Source: Tetradesmus obliquus
Taxonomy: Eukaryota > Chlorophyta > Chlorophyceae > Sphaeropleales > Scenedesmaceae
NCBI GenBank assembly: GCA_030272155.1
Contig: CP126198.1
Location: forward strand, 1,674,001 to 1,738,000
Length of the DNA stretch: 64,000 bases
Direction of reading: 5' to 3'
Part shown: positions 43,340 through 55,464 of the stretch, one piece after another
Layout: the number at the start of each line of letters is the position of its first letter
Position numbering within the stretch: position 1 is the stretch's first letter
Program-made: the position numbers and the translations under genes
Notes under the pieces: generated by a model
The model's input: only the letters and a program-made list of their open reading frames with translations
Databases searched by the model: none
Told to the model about the DNA's origin: nothing

Positions 43340-46300
43340 ATGCAGAAGAGCAAGACAGCAGCAACCACCATCATGGCCCCAGGCATTGGGCCATCTGATT
43401 TGGGGCCCGTGGACGCTGCCATTCAGAGGCAAAGAAAGCTCATCGCAGAATACAGGAGTCTAAGGGCAAGTGCTGTGTCCGCTGTCCCACTGCAAGGCAG
43501 CTGTTAGGCCAAGGGTGTTGGAGTGCTGATGGTTCGCTCATGTTTGTGTTTGCAGGAGGAATACCTGGGCAGGTACAAGGAGGTTTTTGAAGAGAAACAG
43601 CGCACCACTATGGAGGCAGAGAGCTGTGTCTCCATTGCGCACGAGGCCCATCGTGTCATGCGCAGGCTGGAGAAGCAGCTGCAACTGCTGCTGGACCCGC
43701 CATCGCATCAGCCCCCCGACATGCCTGCGGCAGATGTCCCAAGCAGCTGCAAGAAAGCACCAACAACCAGGAACCCAGTTAGCAGTGCAGCTCAGGCTGG
43801 CTTACCTGCGTGCAGTGCGCGGGCCACACCGTGCCTGCAAGAAGAGGTAGCAGCTATTCCTGCAAGCAACAACACAGGTCCTGCAAGCAAACCCAGTGCA
43901 GTGTTAGGCTTGCAGCCACGCCAGCTCCACCAGCAGCAGCTCAGCACATCCCCACAGCACAAGTCACCATCAGCAGCAGGCAACTGCAGGAGTTACCTCA
44001 GCTCATCTTCCCTCGCAACACAGCCGCTTGACTATGATACACAGCTGCAGCAGGAGCTTGAGGCGTATGGCAGAAGCCATGGGATATCCTGCGGGCTCAC
44101 CACCCACCTCAACAGCAGCAGCGCAACCACTACCAGCAGCAGCGGCAGCCAGCCACGTAGTGCCTACCACAGCAGTGACAGCACCCCACGCGACCAGCTT
44201 CCTGCACAGCACACCTGGAGTTCCGCCTGCATGCAGTACCAGCGCGTGCAACCTGATGGCACGCTTGATGGTGCTATCGCTGCCCTGAACGCCATGCTCA
44301 CAGATCCAACACTCAACAGCCTGGTTGCCAAGTACGCACCTCACGCTGCATGCTCAACAGCCTGGCATGCAGCAGCTGCAGCAGCACCCATTCTAGACCA
44401 ATGCAGTACAGCAGCATCCAGCCAGTGCTTGCAGGACAGTGCCAGCTGTGCAGAGCCACCCTCACCTGGCCAGCCATCAGGCGCTGCACCATTAGTAGCA
44501 GGTGTTGTTGCAGCCGCAGGCCGGCGCAGGCTGCTGCAGGAGCAGCGCAAGCGGCAGGAGCTGCACACTGCGGAGCGGCAGCGCTTGCAGGAAACAGCGG
44601 CAGCACACACAGTCAACAAGCTCTGCAGGAGAGCTGCGCAGAAGCATGCCGGCATGCGCATCCGCGCAAGGCGCTTCCTGCAGCCTGGCAGCTTGCAGGC
44701 ACAGGAGGATTGGCAGGAGCTGCAGCTAGCGAGGCAGGCCATGGGCAGTGCTCCACGCTTGCAGGAGGGCCGCAGCAGGGTGCTGCTGTGGCTGGAGAAG
44801 CGGCACCGCAGGATGCGCAACTCGTGGCAGCGCAAGTATGAGCGGCTCGGTGGCCGCGCTGCAGTGTGGATGGTGTGCACAGTAGAGCCGTGGCTGGCGA
44901 GGGTGCAGGGCAGGGCACGTGCAGCGCTGGGAGCTGTGCAGCAGGCGCTGCTGCCCAGCAAGCACGCAGCAGCAGAAGCAGCAGCAGAGGCAGCAGCAGC
45001 ACCAGAGCCAGCAGCAGCAACAGCAGCAACAGGCGGCGCTGGTCCTGCTCCTGTTCTTGCAGGAGCACCATGCGACATAGAAGCAGGGCTGTTGGACGCT
45101 GCTCAGGCACCACTGCTGGTGCCGCCTTCAGGGCAGCGTCCCACTCTGTTCCATGTTTTGGCAGTAAAGAGCAAGGCTGCAGCCGCAGCACTGCAACACG
45201 TGCGCAACAACATCAGGAATCCTGCAAGCTTTGTATTGCAGATGAAGCTGCAGTTTTCAGAGATGCTGCATGCAGCCAATCAGCGGGTAGAGGCTGCCCA
45301 CAGGTCGTCAGAAGCAGCAGCCGCTGCAGCAGCAATGAAGGGCAGCACAGCAGCACGCAAGCTGCTGGTCACCCTGCTGCCATTCATGATGAATGCAGCA
45401 GAGCAGGAACAGGTCAAGAAGCAGCAAGATGAAGTGAAGAACCGCAGGCGGCTGTCTCCGCAGGAGGGCTACAGCTGGGATGTATACCCCACGCTTGGGG
45501 CTGTGCTTGAGGAGAAGCTGGAGTTCGAATCTGCAGCTGCACGTGCTGGGCAGGGTGCAGTGCCAGAAGCAGATGCTTTTGAGGCATCCCGGCTGGGGGT
45601 GGGAGACCTGCAGGAGCGCCAGAAGCGGCGTGCACCTGCTGCCACCAGCAGCGCCAGAGCAGCAGCAGAGGCGCGGGCCTTGCAGGACATGCAGGCAGCA
45701 CTGCAGCGGCGACAGCAGTGGCAGCTGGTGTCCCTGGAGTGGAGGCTTTGCTTACAGCTGGCTGCAACGCATGTTCCGCTCATGGTAAGGGCCTCTGGTG
45801 GATGGTTGTGGCTGCTGTACATGCACATGACCTGCAGCCTTTTGCAGACACCAAACAGTGTGACTGGTTGCCATGGTGCATGCGCAAAAACGTCCCAGAC
45901 ACCACCATGCTGCTGCAGCCATCACAGCATCCCCTGTCCACGGCTATTTCCCAGCGGCTGTGTGTGATGCACACTCGCTGTTCAGCACCAAAGCAGCGCA
46001 TGGGATGGTTTGAACTGTACGGAGTGAAGCCAGCAAGGGCAAGCTGCCAGTACTGCAGGGCATTTGCTTGCAGGAAACATTCCCAAGTCCAGTCCAGCAA
46101 CAACATACCTGGTTGAGCTGTTGCTAGTTATTCAGTGCACTGACCCTGTCGTGGCACTGCTTCCTGCAGGGCTCCCTTGCCACCTCAAGCAGCAGCAGCG
46201 AGGCGGCCGCACAGCTAGCAGCAGTTGTCAGCGCACGGTCAGCAATACAGCGCACCAAGCAGGCTGACAAAGCAGCTGCCAGCTTGGCAAGCCAGCTCAA

Positions 46301-47624
46301 CTTCAGCAAAGACAGCCGGCCCCCGCCAATGCGGCAGTTGGCAGCTGGCACAGAGCTGCTGCAGTGGAAGCAGCAGCAGCGGCAGGCGCGTGCGTGGCGC
46401 ATGCGCCAGTGCACGCGCAGCATGACGGCTGCGGCGCTGCATGCTGCTAGAGGCATAGGCATGCAGGTGGGTGGCGGCAGGGGCTATGAGCTGGATGAGG
46501 AGTATGAAGAGTGGGAGGACAACTTGCCTTTCGAGCTTGGCAGGCTGCAGCAGCACCCGCAGCTGATCAACCACTTGATCAAGGAGCACCAGGCAGCACA
46601 TGAACGGGACCTTGCACAGCACTTGCCTGCACCTGTGCAGCCCAGCAACAGCAGCAGTGCTTGGCTGCGCAAGCATGACACCAGCAGCAGTGTCACAGCA
46701 TGGCTGGGCTCAGGCGTACGCATCCTGCTAGGCAGCAGCAGCAGCAGCAGCAGCACGGCTGAGGGCGACGGCAATTTCTCGCTGGATGATGCAGATCTGT
46801 TTGCCGAGGCGCCAGCATGGGAGACAAGCATGGATGCAATGGCACCTGAGTATGCTGAAGTCGCTGCAGTAGTGCTGCAAGCAGAGGGCAGGTATGACGC
46901 TGGATGTGCAGTGTGGCCCCCAGCCATATATGACCACACAGATTCAGGCTGCTGCAGAAAGGTCAGCACAGCAGCAGGCACCTCACAGCAGCCACAGGCA
47001 GCTGCTGGCCGCCCCGCAATTAAGTGGCAGTTGCCTGTGGTGCAGCAGCAGCAGCAGCTGCTGCTGCTGCCTGCCACTGCAAGCACAGAGCAGCTGACAC
47101 CTGAGATGCAGAAGGCGGCAGTGGCAACATCTGCAGCATCAGTGCCACCAGCATCAGCAGGCGAGGCAGAGGCGCCTGTTGCTGGCAGCCCACCAGTAAG
47201 CCAGCAGACCAAAAGACACAGCTCAAGGTCCGCCTCACCAGCAGCAGAGGGCCGCACCAGCAGCAGGCGCAGTAGCAGCGCTGCCATTGCTGCCGCCAAG
47301 CCCGTCAAGGCGCCCGCTGCTTTGCCAAAGCATCACCTTTCAAGTGGGGTGCACAGCATCAAGCATGTCAGCAGCAGCAGCAGCAGCAGCAGCAGCGGCT
47401 CGGCGAGTGCTGGCAAGCTGATGCCGCACCACAAGCGCAACATGTCTGCAATTCAAGAGGAGGATGAGTTGGCAGGGCACAGCGCAGCGGCAAGGAATGC
47501 CAAGCAGCAGCAGGCCAGTCAGTGTGAGATAGAGGCCGCTGCCAGTGGAGATGAGGAGCAGCAGGTGGATTGCAGTGCAGCCAGCGACGCCTCACTGCAG
47601 TTTGAGCGTGTGATGGTGGCATAA
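43340..47624 (+). CDS. Large unknown protein with N-terminal coiled coil (1269 aa)
   Basis: Three phase-0 exons: 43340-43465, 43556-45784 and 46170-47624. The first, short exon (MQKSKTAATTIMAPGIGPSD ... EYRSLR) ends at AGG|GCAAGT, a GC-AG intron, and joins to EEYLGRYKEVFEEKQ to complete a predicted coiled coil. I recognise no family. Non-repetitive islands include the basic stretch KLCRRAAQKHAGMRIRARRF, AVWMVCTVEPWLARVQ, FHVLAVKSKAAAAALQHV, and an acidic RGYELDEEYEEWEDNLPFEL. Elsewhere it is rich in Ala, Gln and Ser. There is no signal peptide or membrane segment. Its introns show no exon echoes, unlike other multi-exon genes here. It is probably a lineage-specific cytosolic, nuclear or cytoskeletal protein, but no function can be assigned. 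Confidence 0.75.
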
Positions 47625-48233
47625 AGAGGTGCAAAGGCAGTGACGGGAGTAGGCTGTGTTGCTGCCACGCGTCTTACTACTAGCACATGATGTACCATGC
47701 CATGATGGCATGCCTTGGTTATTGTGTGTAGTTGTGGACTCCATCGGATGGTGGACGCTGCAGGCAGGAACAACATGATGGTTTGGGGTCCAGAGTCTGC
47801 CACAGTCTTGTGAGCTGTTCTGTAACATGATGATGATGAGTCTTGTGAGCTGTTCTGTGCTGTGCCTCAGTTTCACAATGCTTCATGGAGACGTCAGTTG
47901 ATTACTGTAGTGTCTGTAAGAGATTACACACCAGCTGGCAAGCAGCAAACACTTTGTTGCCACTGTGTAATGATTGATTGCCAAGCAGTGCTGAGCAAGA
48001 TGGTGGACTGAACATCCAGCAGTGCGAAATAAGCATATTGTTAGCTGAGTCGACTGCATGGTACACGTGTATGACGTACTGCATAACGTCCATGCCTGTA
48101 CATGCTGCACGAAGCTGCCAGCGTGCAACAAACAATTACGATGCGTTGAGTAACAGAAATTGGCACTTGCTGCCACCTGCCTTATGGGTGGCATCTCACT
48201 CAGAAACATACACAGCTTTCCAGGCAATCTGGT
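47625..48233. other. 3' region between the 1269-aa gene and H2A
   Basis: TGTAA at 47821-47825 is a plausible poly(A) signal for the plus-strand gene. An 18-bp word (CTTGTGAGCTGTTCTGT) is duplicated around it (about 47809 and 47843). No gene is seen. Confidence 0.45.
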
Positions 48234-48249
48234 GGTGTTGAAAAACACC
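48234..48249 (-). terminator. Histone 3' stem-loop of H2A
   Basis: On the coding strand: GGTGTT TTTC AACACC, a 6-bp stem with a 4-nt loop about 50 bp after the stop, followed by ACCA. This matches the replication-dependent histone mRNA 3' stem-loop in geometry. Confidence 0.9.
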
Positions 48250-48298
48250 AATTTGTTGTACTGCACCAAGGCAGCCTTGTGAAGCAGCAGTCTGCTGT

Positions 48299-48688
48299 TT
48301 ACTCTGCTGCAGCGTCGCCCTTCTTGGACTTCTTGGGCAGCAGGTGGGTGTGGATGTTGGGCAGCACACCACCGCTGGCAATGGTCACAGTGCCCAGCAG
48401 CTTGCTCAGCTCCTCATCGTTGCGGATGGCGAGTTGGAGGTGGCGAGGAATGATTCGGTTCTTCTTGTTGTCGCGGGCAGCATTGCCTGCCAGCTCCAGC
48501 AACTCAGCTGCCAGGTACTCCAGCACTGCTGCCAGGTACACGGGTGCACCAGCACCGATGCGCTCGGCATACCTGCCCTTCTTCAGGTAGCGAGCCAGAC
48601 GACCCACGGGGAACTGCAGGCCGGCCTTTGAGCTGCGGGACACAGCCTTGCCCTTGGCCTTGCCTGCTGCCTTACCACGACCAGACAT
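48299..48688 (-). CDS. H2A: Histone H2A
   Basis: Intronless, 129 aa, the full usual length. The core nucleosomal protein pairs with H2B. The typical core is present: [17 protein letters not shown], the acidic-patch segment [17 protein letters not shown] and [23 protein letters not shown]. The tail ends [11 protein letters not shown] without an SQ(E/D)F motif, so it is not the H2A.X type, and it lacks H2A.Z features. It is divergent from H2B with 293 bp between start codons, a shared promoter typical of algal replication-dependent histones. A TATAAAAG lies about 75 bp upstream and a 3' stem-loop follows the stop. No CAG bias or echoes are seen. Confidence 0.98.
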   Translation of the reverse strand: MSGRGKAAGKAKGKAVSRSSKAGLQFPVGRLARYLKKGRYAERIGAGAPVYLAAVLEYLAAELLELAGNAARDNKKNRIIPRHLQLAIRNDEELSKLLGTVTIASGGVLPNIHTHLLPKKSKKGDAAAE

Positions 48689-48762
48689 GATGCTGTTTGT
48701 TGTTTGTTGTTGAAAAAGGGAAGTGATTGAGCGTGTTTGGTTTGTTCCGAAGGACGCAGAGG

Positions 48763-48770
48763 CTTTTATA
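48763..48770 (-). promoter_or_regulatory. TATA box of H2A
   Basis: TATAAAAG on the minus strand, about 75 bp before the H2A ATG, at the same distance as the TATA box of the H4 gene. Confidence 0.7.
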
Positions 48771-48981
48771 CGTAGCAGCTAACAACGGCAGACGAGCGGT
48801 CGTTTTGGGCGGATCGACCTCAACTCTGAGCTCGACCGATGAGTTGAGTGCGCTCGAAGAGTGCCTCGCCCCTGCAGCTCATCAAGATACATTTAAGGCA
48901 AAGCTGTTTGATTGTAATCGTGTAAACACGTCCTGATAGCAACACCTTCTTCTGGCCTCGAGTCAACAATAACAGTTTGAA

Positions 48982-49347
48982 ATGGCACCCAAGGCAGCTG
49001 AGAAGGCTCCGGCCAAGGCCCCAGCCAAGAAGACAACCGAAGGCAAGGCCAAGAAGAAGAAGATCAGCAAGGCCGAGACCTACAAAATCTACATCTACAA
49101 GGTGCTGAAGCAGGTGCACCCCGACACGGGTATCTCCTCCAAGGCCATGTCCATCATGAACTCCTTCATCAACGATATCTTCGAGAAGATCGCTGGTGAG
49201 GCCAGCAGGCTGGCTCGCTACAACAAGAAGCCCACCATCACGTCCCGCGAGATTCAGACTGCTGTGCGCCTCATCCTGCCCGGCGAGCTGGCCAAGCACG
49301 CCGTGTCTGAGGGCACCAAGGCCGTGACCAAGTTCACTTCCGCCTAA
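48982..49347 (+). CDS. H2B: Histone H2B
   Basis: Intronless, 121 aa. The Lys/Ala/Pro-rich tail ([20 protein letters not shown]) precedes the histone fold: [36 protein letters not shown] and the C-terminal helix [20 protein letters not shown]. The latter carries the Lys that is the conserved ubiquitination site (AVTK). It dimerises with H2A in the nucleosome, and the gene is divergently transcribed from H2A. The 3' stem-loop lies about 125 bp after the stop, so S-phase coupled, non-polyadenylated mRNA is likely. Codon use is C-ending and cleaner than in neighbouring genes, fitting high expression. Confidence 0.98.
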   Translation: MAPKAAEKAPAKAPAKKTTEGKAKKKKISKAETYKIYIYKVLKQVHPDTGISSKAMSIMNSFINDIFEKIAGEASRLARYNKKPTITSREIQTAVRLILPGELAKHAVSEGTKAVTKFTSA

Positions 49348-49473
49348 GTATGCCCAGCCTGGCTGACTGGCCTCCCTTGGTGCTAAGCACAGCAGTAGTC
49401 ACCAGCAGCAGCTGGCTCTGCTGTCAACTGGTGATGCCACTGCCAGCTGGTGCTGCCTGGCTGTCAACAAAAT

Positions 49474-49489
49474 GGTGTTTATCAACACC
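49474..49489 (+). terminator. Histone 3' stem-loop of H2B
   Basis: GGTGTT TATC AACACC followed by ACCA, a 6-bp stem and 4-nt loop downstream of the H2B stop. Confidence 0.9.
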
Positions 49490-50517
49490 ACCACTCTCGA
49501 TGGAAATGTACTTCGCCTACCTTCAAATCTGCATAACATGTAGCTGCATGCTGTGGTAAGGAGATGTATGTCAGTGTGCCACAGCAGCATGATGATGTGC
49601 GTTGCAGTTGTCGTCGTACACCAAGTTGCTGACACGCCATATTACGGTATGCTGCACTTATGAGTTGTGCATCACAAGAAATATATGCATCCCGGGTGTT
49701 CAAGGTGTTTTGGTCACAGCCAGAACTGCAAAGGCTGGAAACCACACCTGGTCAGCGGCCACTTGTACACACTTGTCTGGCTACGCACCCTAGCAGGGTG
49801 CACATCGCCAATGCCATGGGTTGTACCTTGGTTGGGTTGCTCGTTTTCTGGCAATTTCAGAGGCGTACCAGCGCACAGCATGACAATGGCATGCGGGCTT
49901 GCAGCAGTTTTGCAGTTGCCAGCCGTTGTATAGGTGCAGCTATGGCATGCGCAGTCAGAATGGGATAGCATGGTGTGGTTCCTGTCGACATGCACTGAGT
50001 AGCACCACTGCAAAGTTTGCTTGCACAGGACTCAAGCTGAGTGCTTGGCTTGGTGCGTGATTAGTAACATTATGATGACAAGGCTTCAGGCAGAGCGTCC
50101 AACAACTAGTAGAACAGAATGTCAACAACATGGAACCAAGGCAGATCAACAGCCTACAGTGTTGTTGAGCCGCTTTCAACTATTGCTGTGACTACTGGCA
50201 GATGTTTTAAGTGTCAGCTGCTGTCAACAATGTGTGCCGTTTGTGCAGCTGTCTGCTGCCAGCGCCAAGCGGCTTGGATTACTGAATTTTGTCAGTAATA
50301 CTGCATCCCTTCAATATGGAGACCATCAACAACACCATCACATTGAAGCAGTGATTGTGGTGTTGATAAACAACATTTTGGGTGGTAAGCCGCAAACATC
50401 AGCTGCTGCGTTTCTGCCAGCCTGTTCCTCAGGCTGATGGTAGGCCAGCTGCTCAATCACTCCCTCGCAGCAGGTTCATACAACAACAATAAGACATTCT
50501 TTCCTTAGAGCAATGGT
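49490..50517. other. Spacer between the H2B and H3 3' ends
   Basis: No gene is recognised. It holds an orphan, one-mismatch histone stem-loop at 50359-50374. Short open frames here are not supported by composition or motifs. Confidence 0.55.
50359..50374 (-). other. Orphan degenerate histone-type stem-loop
   Basis: On the minus strand: GTTGTTTATCAACACC, one substitution from the H3 stem-loop, again flanked by ACCAC and by CAAAATG on the other side. It lies 150 bp beyond the H3 stem-loop and is probably a duplicated H3 3' end or a relic of a lost histone gene. Confidence 0.6.
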
Positions 50518-50533
50518 GGTGTTGATAAACACC
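50518..50533 (-). terminator. Histone 3' stem-loop of H3
   Basis: Coding strand: GGTGTT TATC AACACC then ACCA, located about 110 bp after the H3 stop codon. Confidence 0.9.
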
Positions 50534-50640
50534 ATTTTGGGTAGCAAGCTGCAAGCAGCAGCAGCAAAAGCATCAGCAGCAGCAGCTGCTGTTCTGCCAG
50601 CCAGCAATGCTGCTGCTCATACTGCTGTCAGGCCAGCTGC

Positions 50641-51111
<471 letters not shown>

Positions 51112-51183
51112 TTAAGCCAGGCCTTAAGTAGTGCATGTGATGCTATGATTTAAAAACAGCACTCGCGCCCGCTCAGTTCTCAT

Positions 51184-51208
51184 TGAGCTGAGCTGAGCTG
51201 AGCTGAGC
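51184..51208. repeat. (TGAGC)5 repeat in the H3/H4 promoter
   Basis: Five TGAGC units lie between the divergent H3 and H4 genes, next to the H4 TATA box. This is either a microsatellite or a clustered factor-binding site. Confidence 0.8.
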
Positions 51209-51237
51209 GCCGAGTGAAAGCAGGCTGTTTGCAGCGC

Positions 51238-51245
51238 TATATAAG
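51238..51245 (+). promoter_or_regulatory. TATA box of H4
   Basis: TATATAAG about 75 bp upstream of the H4 ATG. Confidence 0.75.
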
Positions 51246-51313
51246 CTCTGGACTCTGTTTACCTCAACAACCGCTCTTGGCTTTCCTCTTTCAACGCATA
51301 CAAACACATTTGA

Positions 51314-51628
<315 letters not shown>

Positions 51629-51690
51629 GCTGCAACTGATGCTGCTGCTACTGCTCAACATGCAGCAGTAGTTCGTCAACAACCCAACAT

Positions 51691-51706
51691 GGTGTTTCTC
51701 AACACC
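51691..51706 (+). terminator. Histone 3' stem-loop of H4
   Basis: GGTGTT TCTC AACACC followed by ACCA, the same 6-bp stem and 4-nt loop as the other three histone genes. Confidence 0.9.
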
Positions 51707-52142
51707 ACCAATTTGTATGGAAACACGTATTCTTGCTAAAGGGGATGGTGTCTGCGGGTTGCAGCAACTGCTGGCCACGCATATGCACGGTTCTGGGGCC
51801 TAGCCAGCGATGCAGGTGTGCAGCAGGCAACAGCAACTGCATGATGCGACAGTAGCAGGCGTTTACACCAACCATGCCAGGGTCGCACTTGCTGCCAGCA
51901 GCTGTGACAGCAGTTGCTACTGTGCTAGATCATGCTGATTGGCAGCAGCACTGTACTGCAGTGCCCATGTCAACCTGCCTGCCTTCGACCATGAGTGCGT
52001 GTGAGGAGTGAACTGGAGGATCCACTTGCAACTGCCACTACAACTGCACCACACAGTTGCATCAATATACAGAAGCATACGATAGCAACACACGATAACC
52101 AAGCAACACTCAATCCAGCATCTTCAATCTCTTCGTTACCAA
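51707..52142. other. Intergenic between H4 and DUF3531 3' ends
   Basis: The two genes converge here. No gene, repeat or RNA is recognised. Confidence 0.5.
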
Positions 52143-55100
52143 CTACTTCTTGTCATCCTCTTCAACCTCCCGCACATTAAACGCCTTCTTGAACTCATCA
52201 GGGCTGTACGTCCGCAGCCCCTGCATGCTCTGCTGCTGCTGTTGCTGCTGCCGCAACCGCCCCACACCGCTGCTGCTGCGCTGCGTGTTAGGCTGTATCA
52301 CCTGCCCCGGGGTAATCGGCCGCAGCCCTGGGCCTGTTTTTTGACCAGGGTTGACTGGCCGCAGCCCGCCCTGTCCTGCAAGCTTTGCTGCTGCCTGCTG
52401 CTGCACTTCCTCTCCATAAATCTTCCCCAGCTCATCCAGCAGCTCCAGCTCCTCTGCTACACCCTCCGGCAGCTTCATGGGGTTCATGCCGACCTGTTAT
52501 AACAATTTACAATAACATGACCATTGGTGAGTGGGCAGTGGACACACGGGATGGACAGCGAGGAACAACAATGATTGATCGGCAAGGGATGCTGCACATG
52601 ATGGGATGGCAGGTGCCGAGATGCAAGGTTAGTACAGTTCAGTGGGGTACAGCTTGAGAGGGCCACAACGCACATGAATGCAATCAGACAAAGCACTGCA
52701 GCTGAATGCAGTATGTGTTGGGCACGCCCCAGGCTACCCATAACATGCTCCTCCTGTAACATGCTGCTGTTGTCACTGTCACCACTCCTCACTGAACGAG
52801 TGCACACCAGCCTCTGGCCTTTCCTTGCACAACCCGCAACTCAAACAAAGCAGCGCCCGCACCTTTGGCACGTCGCCCTGCTGCTCCTTGCGCCGCCGCT
52901 GACCCGCCTCCCCCTCCTCGCCGTCCTCCTCATCACCCGGCAGCGCCCAGCGCTCGTGCTCACCACCCACCATGATGCGTGACAGCCCTGCGCCACATTT
53001 GATATTTTGGAAAAAAAACAGTTTAAAATAAACTTTGATGAGGTGTGGGAGTGCTCACTAGACAGACACAGACCTTGGTTGGAGTTTGCGCTTCCTGCAG
53101 CAGCAACTCTGCAAACTCCCTGTTAACAGCAGCAAAAAGCAGCAAGCAACCAGCAACCAGCAGAACACACCTGCCACCTCAGCACTGAAGCCCAGCAGCA
53201 TGTTGAGCAGCACGTCCAGCGCCGATAACAGGGTCACTACGCAAACACAGAGGCCCACTAGGCATACACGGCAAACACAGCAGCACAACAGATCACTCTG
53301 TTTGGCTGCTCACATACAACATGCAACTCACTGTCATCAACAACGCCTCACACACCTGCCACCTCCGCTGAAAAGCCCAGCAGCATGTTGAGCAGCACAT
53401 CCAGCGCCAGCTCATCAGCAGTGCCCATGTCAATGTGGAAGCGCGCCCAGGAGCCTTTGAACTCAGGGTCACTGCAGCATTAAAAACATACGCAGCATGG
53501 TTGTTGTTGGTTTGACCAGGATTTCCAAATGTCAAGACAAAATGATTGTGGAGAAGCGCCGGCTGATTTGCGGTGCCCATGTCGATGTGGAAGCACGCCC
53601 AGGAGCCCTTGAACTCAGGGTCGCTGCGGCATAAGCATACGCAGCACACGTGTTAGTTTGACCAGAGGCTTGACCGGGTGTCAAAACAAAATGATTGTGT
53701 GGGAACTGCCCTTGAACTCCAGATGGACATGGGCACAGCTCATCTGCTGTGCCCATGTCCATCTGGAAGCGCGCCCAGGAGCCCTTGAACTCCGGGTCGC
53801 TGCGGCATGAGAAAAGGCAGCACATGTGTTGGTTTGACCAGAGGTTTGACCGGGTGTCAAGACATAAGGAATGTGTTAGGGCGGGCCAGCTCATCTGCTG
53901 TGCCCATGTCAATGTGGAAGCGCGCCCAGGAGCCCTTGACCTCAGGGTCGCTGCGGCATAAGCATACGCAGCACATGTGTTGGTTTGACCAGAGGTTTGA
54001 CCAGGTTTGACAAGGTTTGACCAGGTGTCAAGACAGAATGAATTGTTGGTGCTTTCACCAGGTGGCAGGCACTGCAAAAGTAGCCTTGCAGCGCCGTGTG
54101 CACTGAGGTTGGCGGGTGCACCTGTTACTGAGCTGAGCAGCTGCTGGTGGCTGGTGCGTGCCTTGCATTGCATTGCAACAGCCATGCCACCCGAGCTGCC
54201 TGGTGCAGCAGCTGCCTAGTGCTGCAGCACTGCTGTTTGGCTGATTTGATACTTCAATGATAAGCAGCACTGTTGCCTGCATTGGCACCCCAGCTGCCTG
54301 GTACAGAAGCTGCCTGGTGCAGAAGCAATGCTGCCTGGCTGAATTTGGTAAACTAAATTTCAAAATCACTGCTGCCTGGTGTGGCACCCCAGCTGCCTGG
54401 TACACAAGCGTTGCTGCCTTGTTGTCACAGCACTGCTGCCGCACCTGCACTCATGCATGTAGGAGCGGTACGCCCCGCCAAGCTCTGTGTTGTCGTAGTC
54501 CAAGAAGGAGTTGTCATCGCTGTTGTTATAGTACACCTGTAGGAACGCAACGCATGGCAGCACACCTTGCGGTCACAAACATCCACAAGCAGCAGCTGCT
54601 GCGATGTCGTACTGCAGCAGCTAGTATGAGTATACTGCTGTTGCTGCATTGCTGTATTGCTGGATTGCAGTAGCAGCTGTTGCAATGCAGTGCTGCAGCA
54701 GCTGCTGTGAGCATACTGCTGGGGTCAGACCAGGCTGCTCAGTGGCATGCAAGCTGCTCAGTGGCATGCGCGTTGCAGCCTGCTGCTGCTGTCATGCTGA
54801 CTGAGCCAGCTAGCTGCTGCTGCTGCCGCTCCTGCTGCTCCTGCCGCTGCTGATGACCATTTTTTAACCTCAGTGCCGGGATTGCTGATGCTACAGCTTG
54901 CAAGCCAGCCCTCTGCTGCTGATGCCAGCTTCCCACCTGCAGATTTCCGCTGTTGAAGCCTCCTAGCTTGCCCACCACAAACCAGCTCTTGATGGTGCTG
55001 GTCAGCAGCTCCTTCTCCCGCTCTGAAGGAGGCACCAGCAGCTCCAGCCACACCCACATGTCAAACACATCCACCTCCCGGAACGTTATTCTTGGCGGCG

Positions 55101-55464
55101 TGTCTGAGCCAGTGCGAGCCTGGAAAGGTATCTCCGGCGCTCCTGCAGGCGTTGCTAGCTTTGCTTGCATCTTGGCGCGGATCTTTTCTGGGTCGCTGTT
55201 TGTGCCCTGCAGCAGCTCTGCTACTTCTTCGTCCACTGCTGCGTCCTCCTCCAGAATCCTAACCCATTCGGGCTTGCTGCGTGCTTTTGAAGGCGGTGGC
55301 TCGGGGCCCATCATGCGTCTCGTGCTGCCGCTGCTGCTGCTGCTGCCATTGCTGCTGCTTCCATTGCTGCTGCTGCGAACTGCTACTCTGCTACGGGGCA
55401 CCAGACGCGCTGCATGGCTGTCGCGATGTGAACGAAACCGAAACGAGTCAGCGTGCAACTGCAT
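52143..55464 (-). CDS. DUF3531-family protein, probably plastid-targeted
   Basis: Five exons join in phase on the minus strand: 55464-54937, 54536-54445, 53471-53356, 52987-52863 and 52493-52143, giving 403 aa. The N-terminus is Ser/Arg/Asn-rich without acidic residues for about 50 aa, a likely chloroplast transit peptide. Family motifs are FREVDVFDMWVWLELLVPPS, then KSWFVVGKLGGFNSGNLQ, then FKGSWARFHIDMGTADELAL and a GGEHERW near the fourth exon. These match the DUF3531 domain shared by cyanobacteria and plant plastids. No biochemical role is established for the family. A 46-bp open segment at 53119-53074 (EFAELLLQEAQTPTK) lies between exons 3 and 4 with AG and GT at its ends, but including it breaks the phase, so I left it out. 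Exon 3 is echoed on both sides. Confidence 0.8.
53160..53222 (-). repeat. Echo of DUF3531 exon 3 end
   Basis: Codons LDVLLNMLLGFSAEVAG with the CAG|GTGTG donor (real edge 53356) are repeated downstream. The differences are mostly synonymous (FSAEVA preserved), so the copy may be young or constrained. Confidence 0.9.
53555..54000 (-). repeat. Three echoes of DUF3531 exon 3 start
   Basis: The acceptor and codons SDPEFKGSWARFHIDMGTADE (real 53471) recur at about 53565-53630, 53742-53805 and 53898-53962. Unit length is about 170-180 bp and includes intron words such as TTTGACCAGAGG and TGTCAAGAC. All three keep the CGCAGCGAC acceptor context, so any could be used by the spliceosome. Confidence 0.92.

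Noticed and set aside
53074-53119. 46-bp exon encoding EFAELLLQEAQTPTK in the DUF3531 gene
   Set aside because: Exon 3 joins exon 4 in phase without it, matching the family's spacing; including it breaks the frame on both sides.
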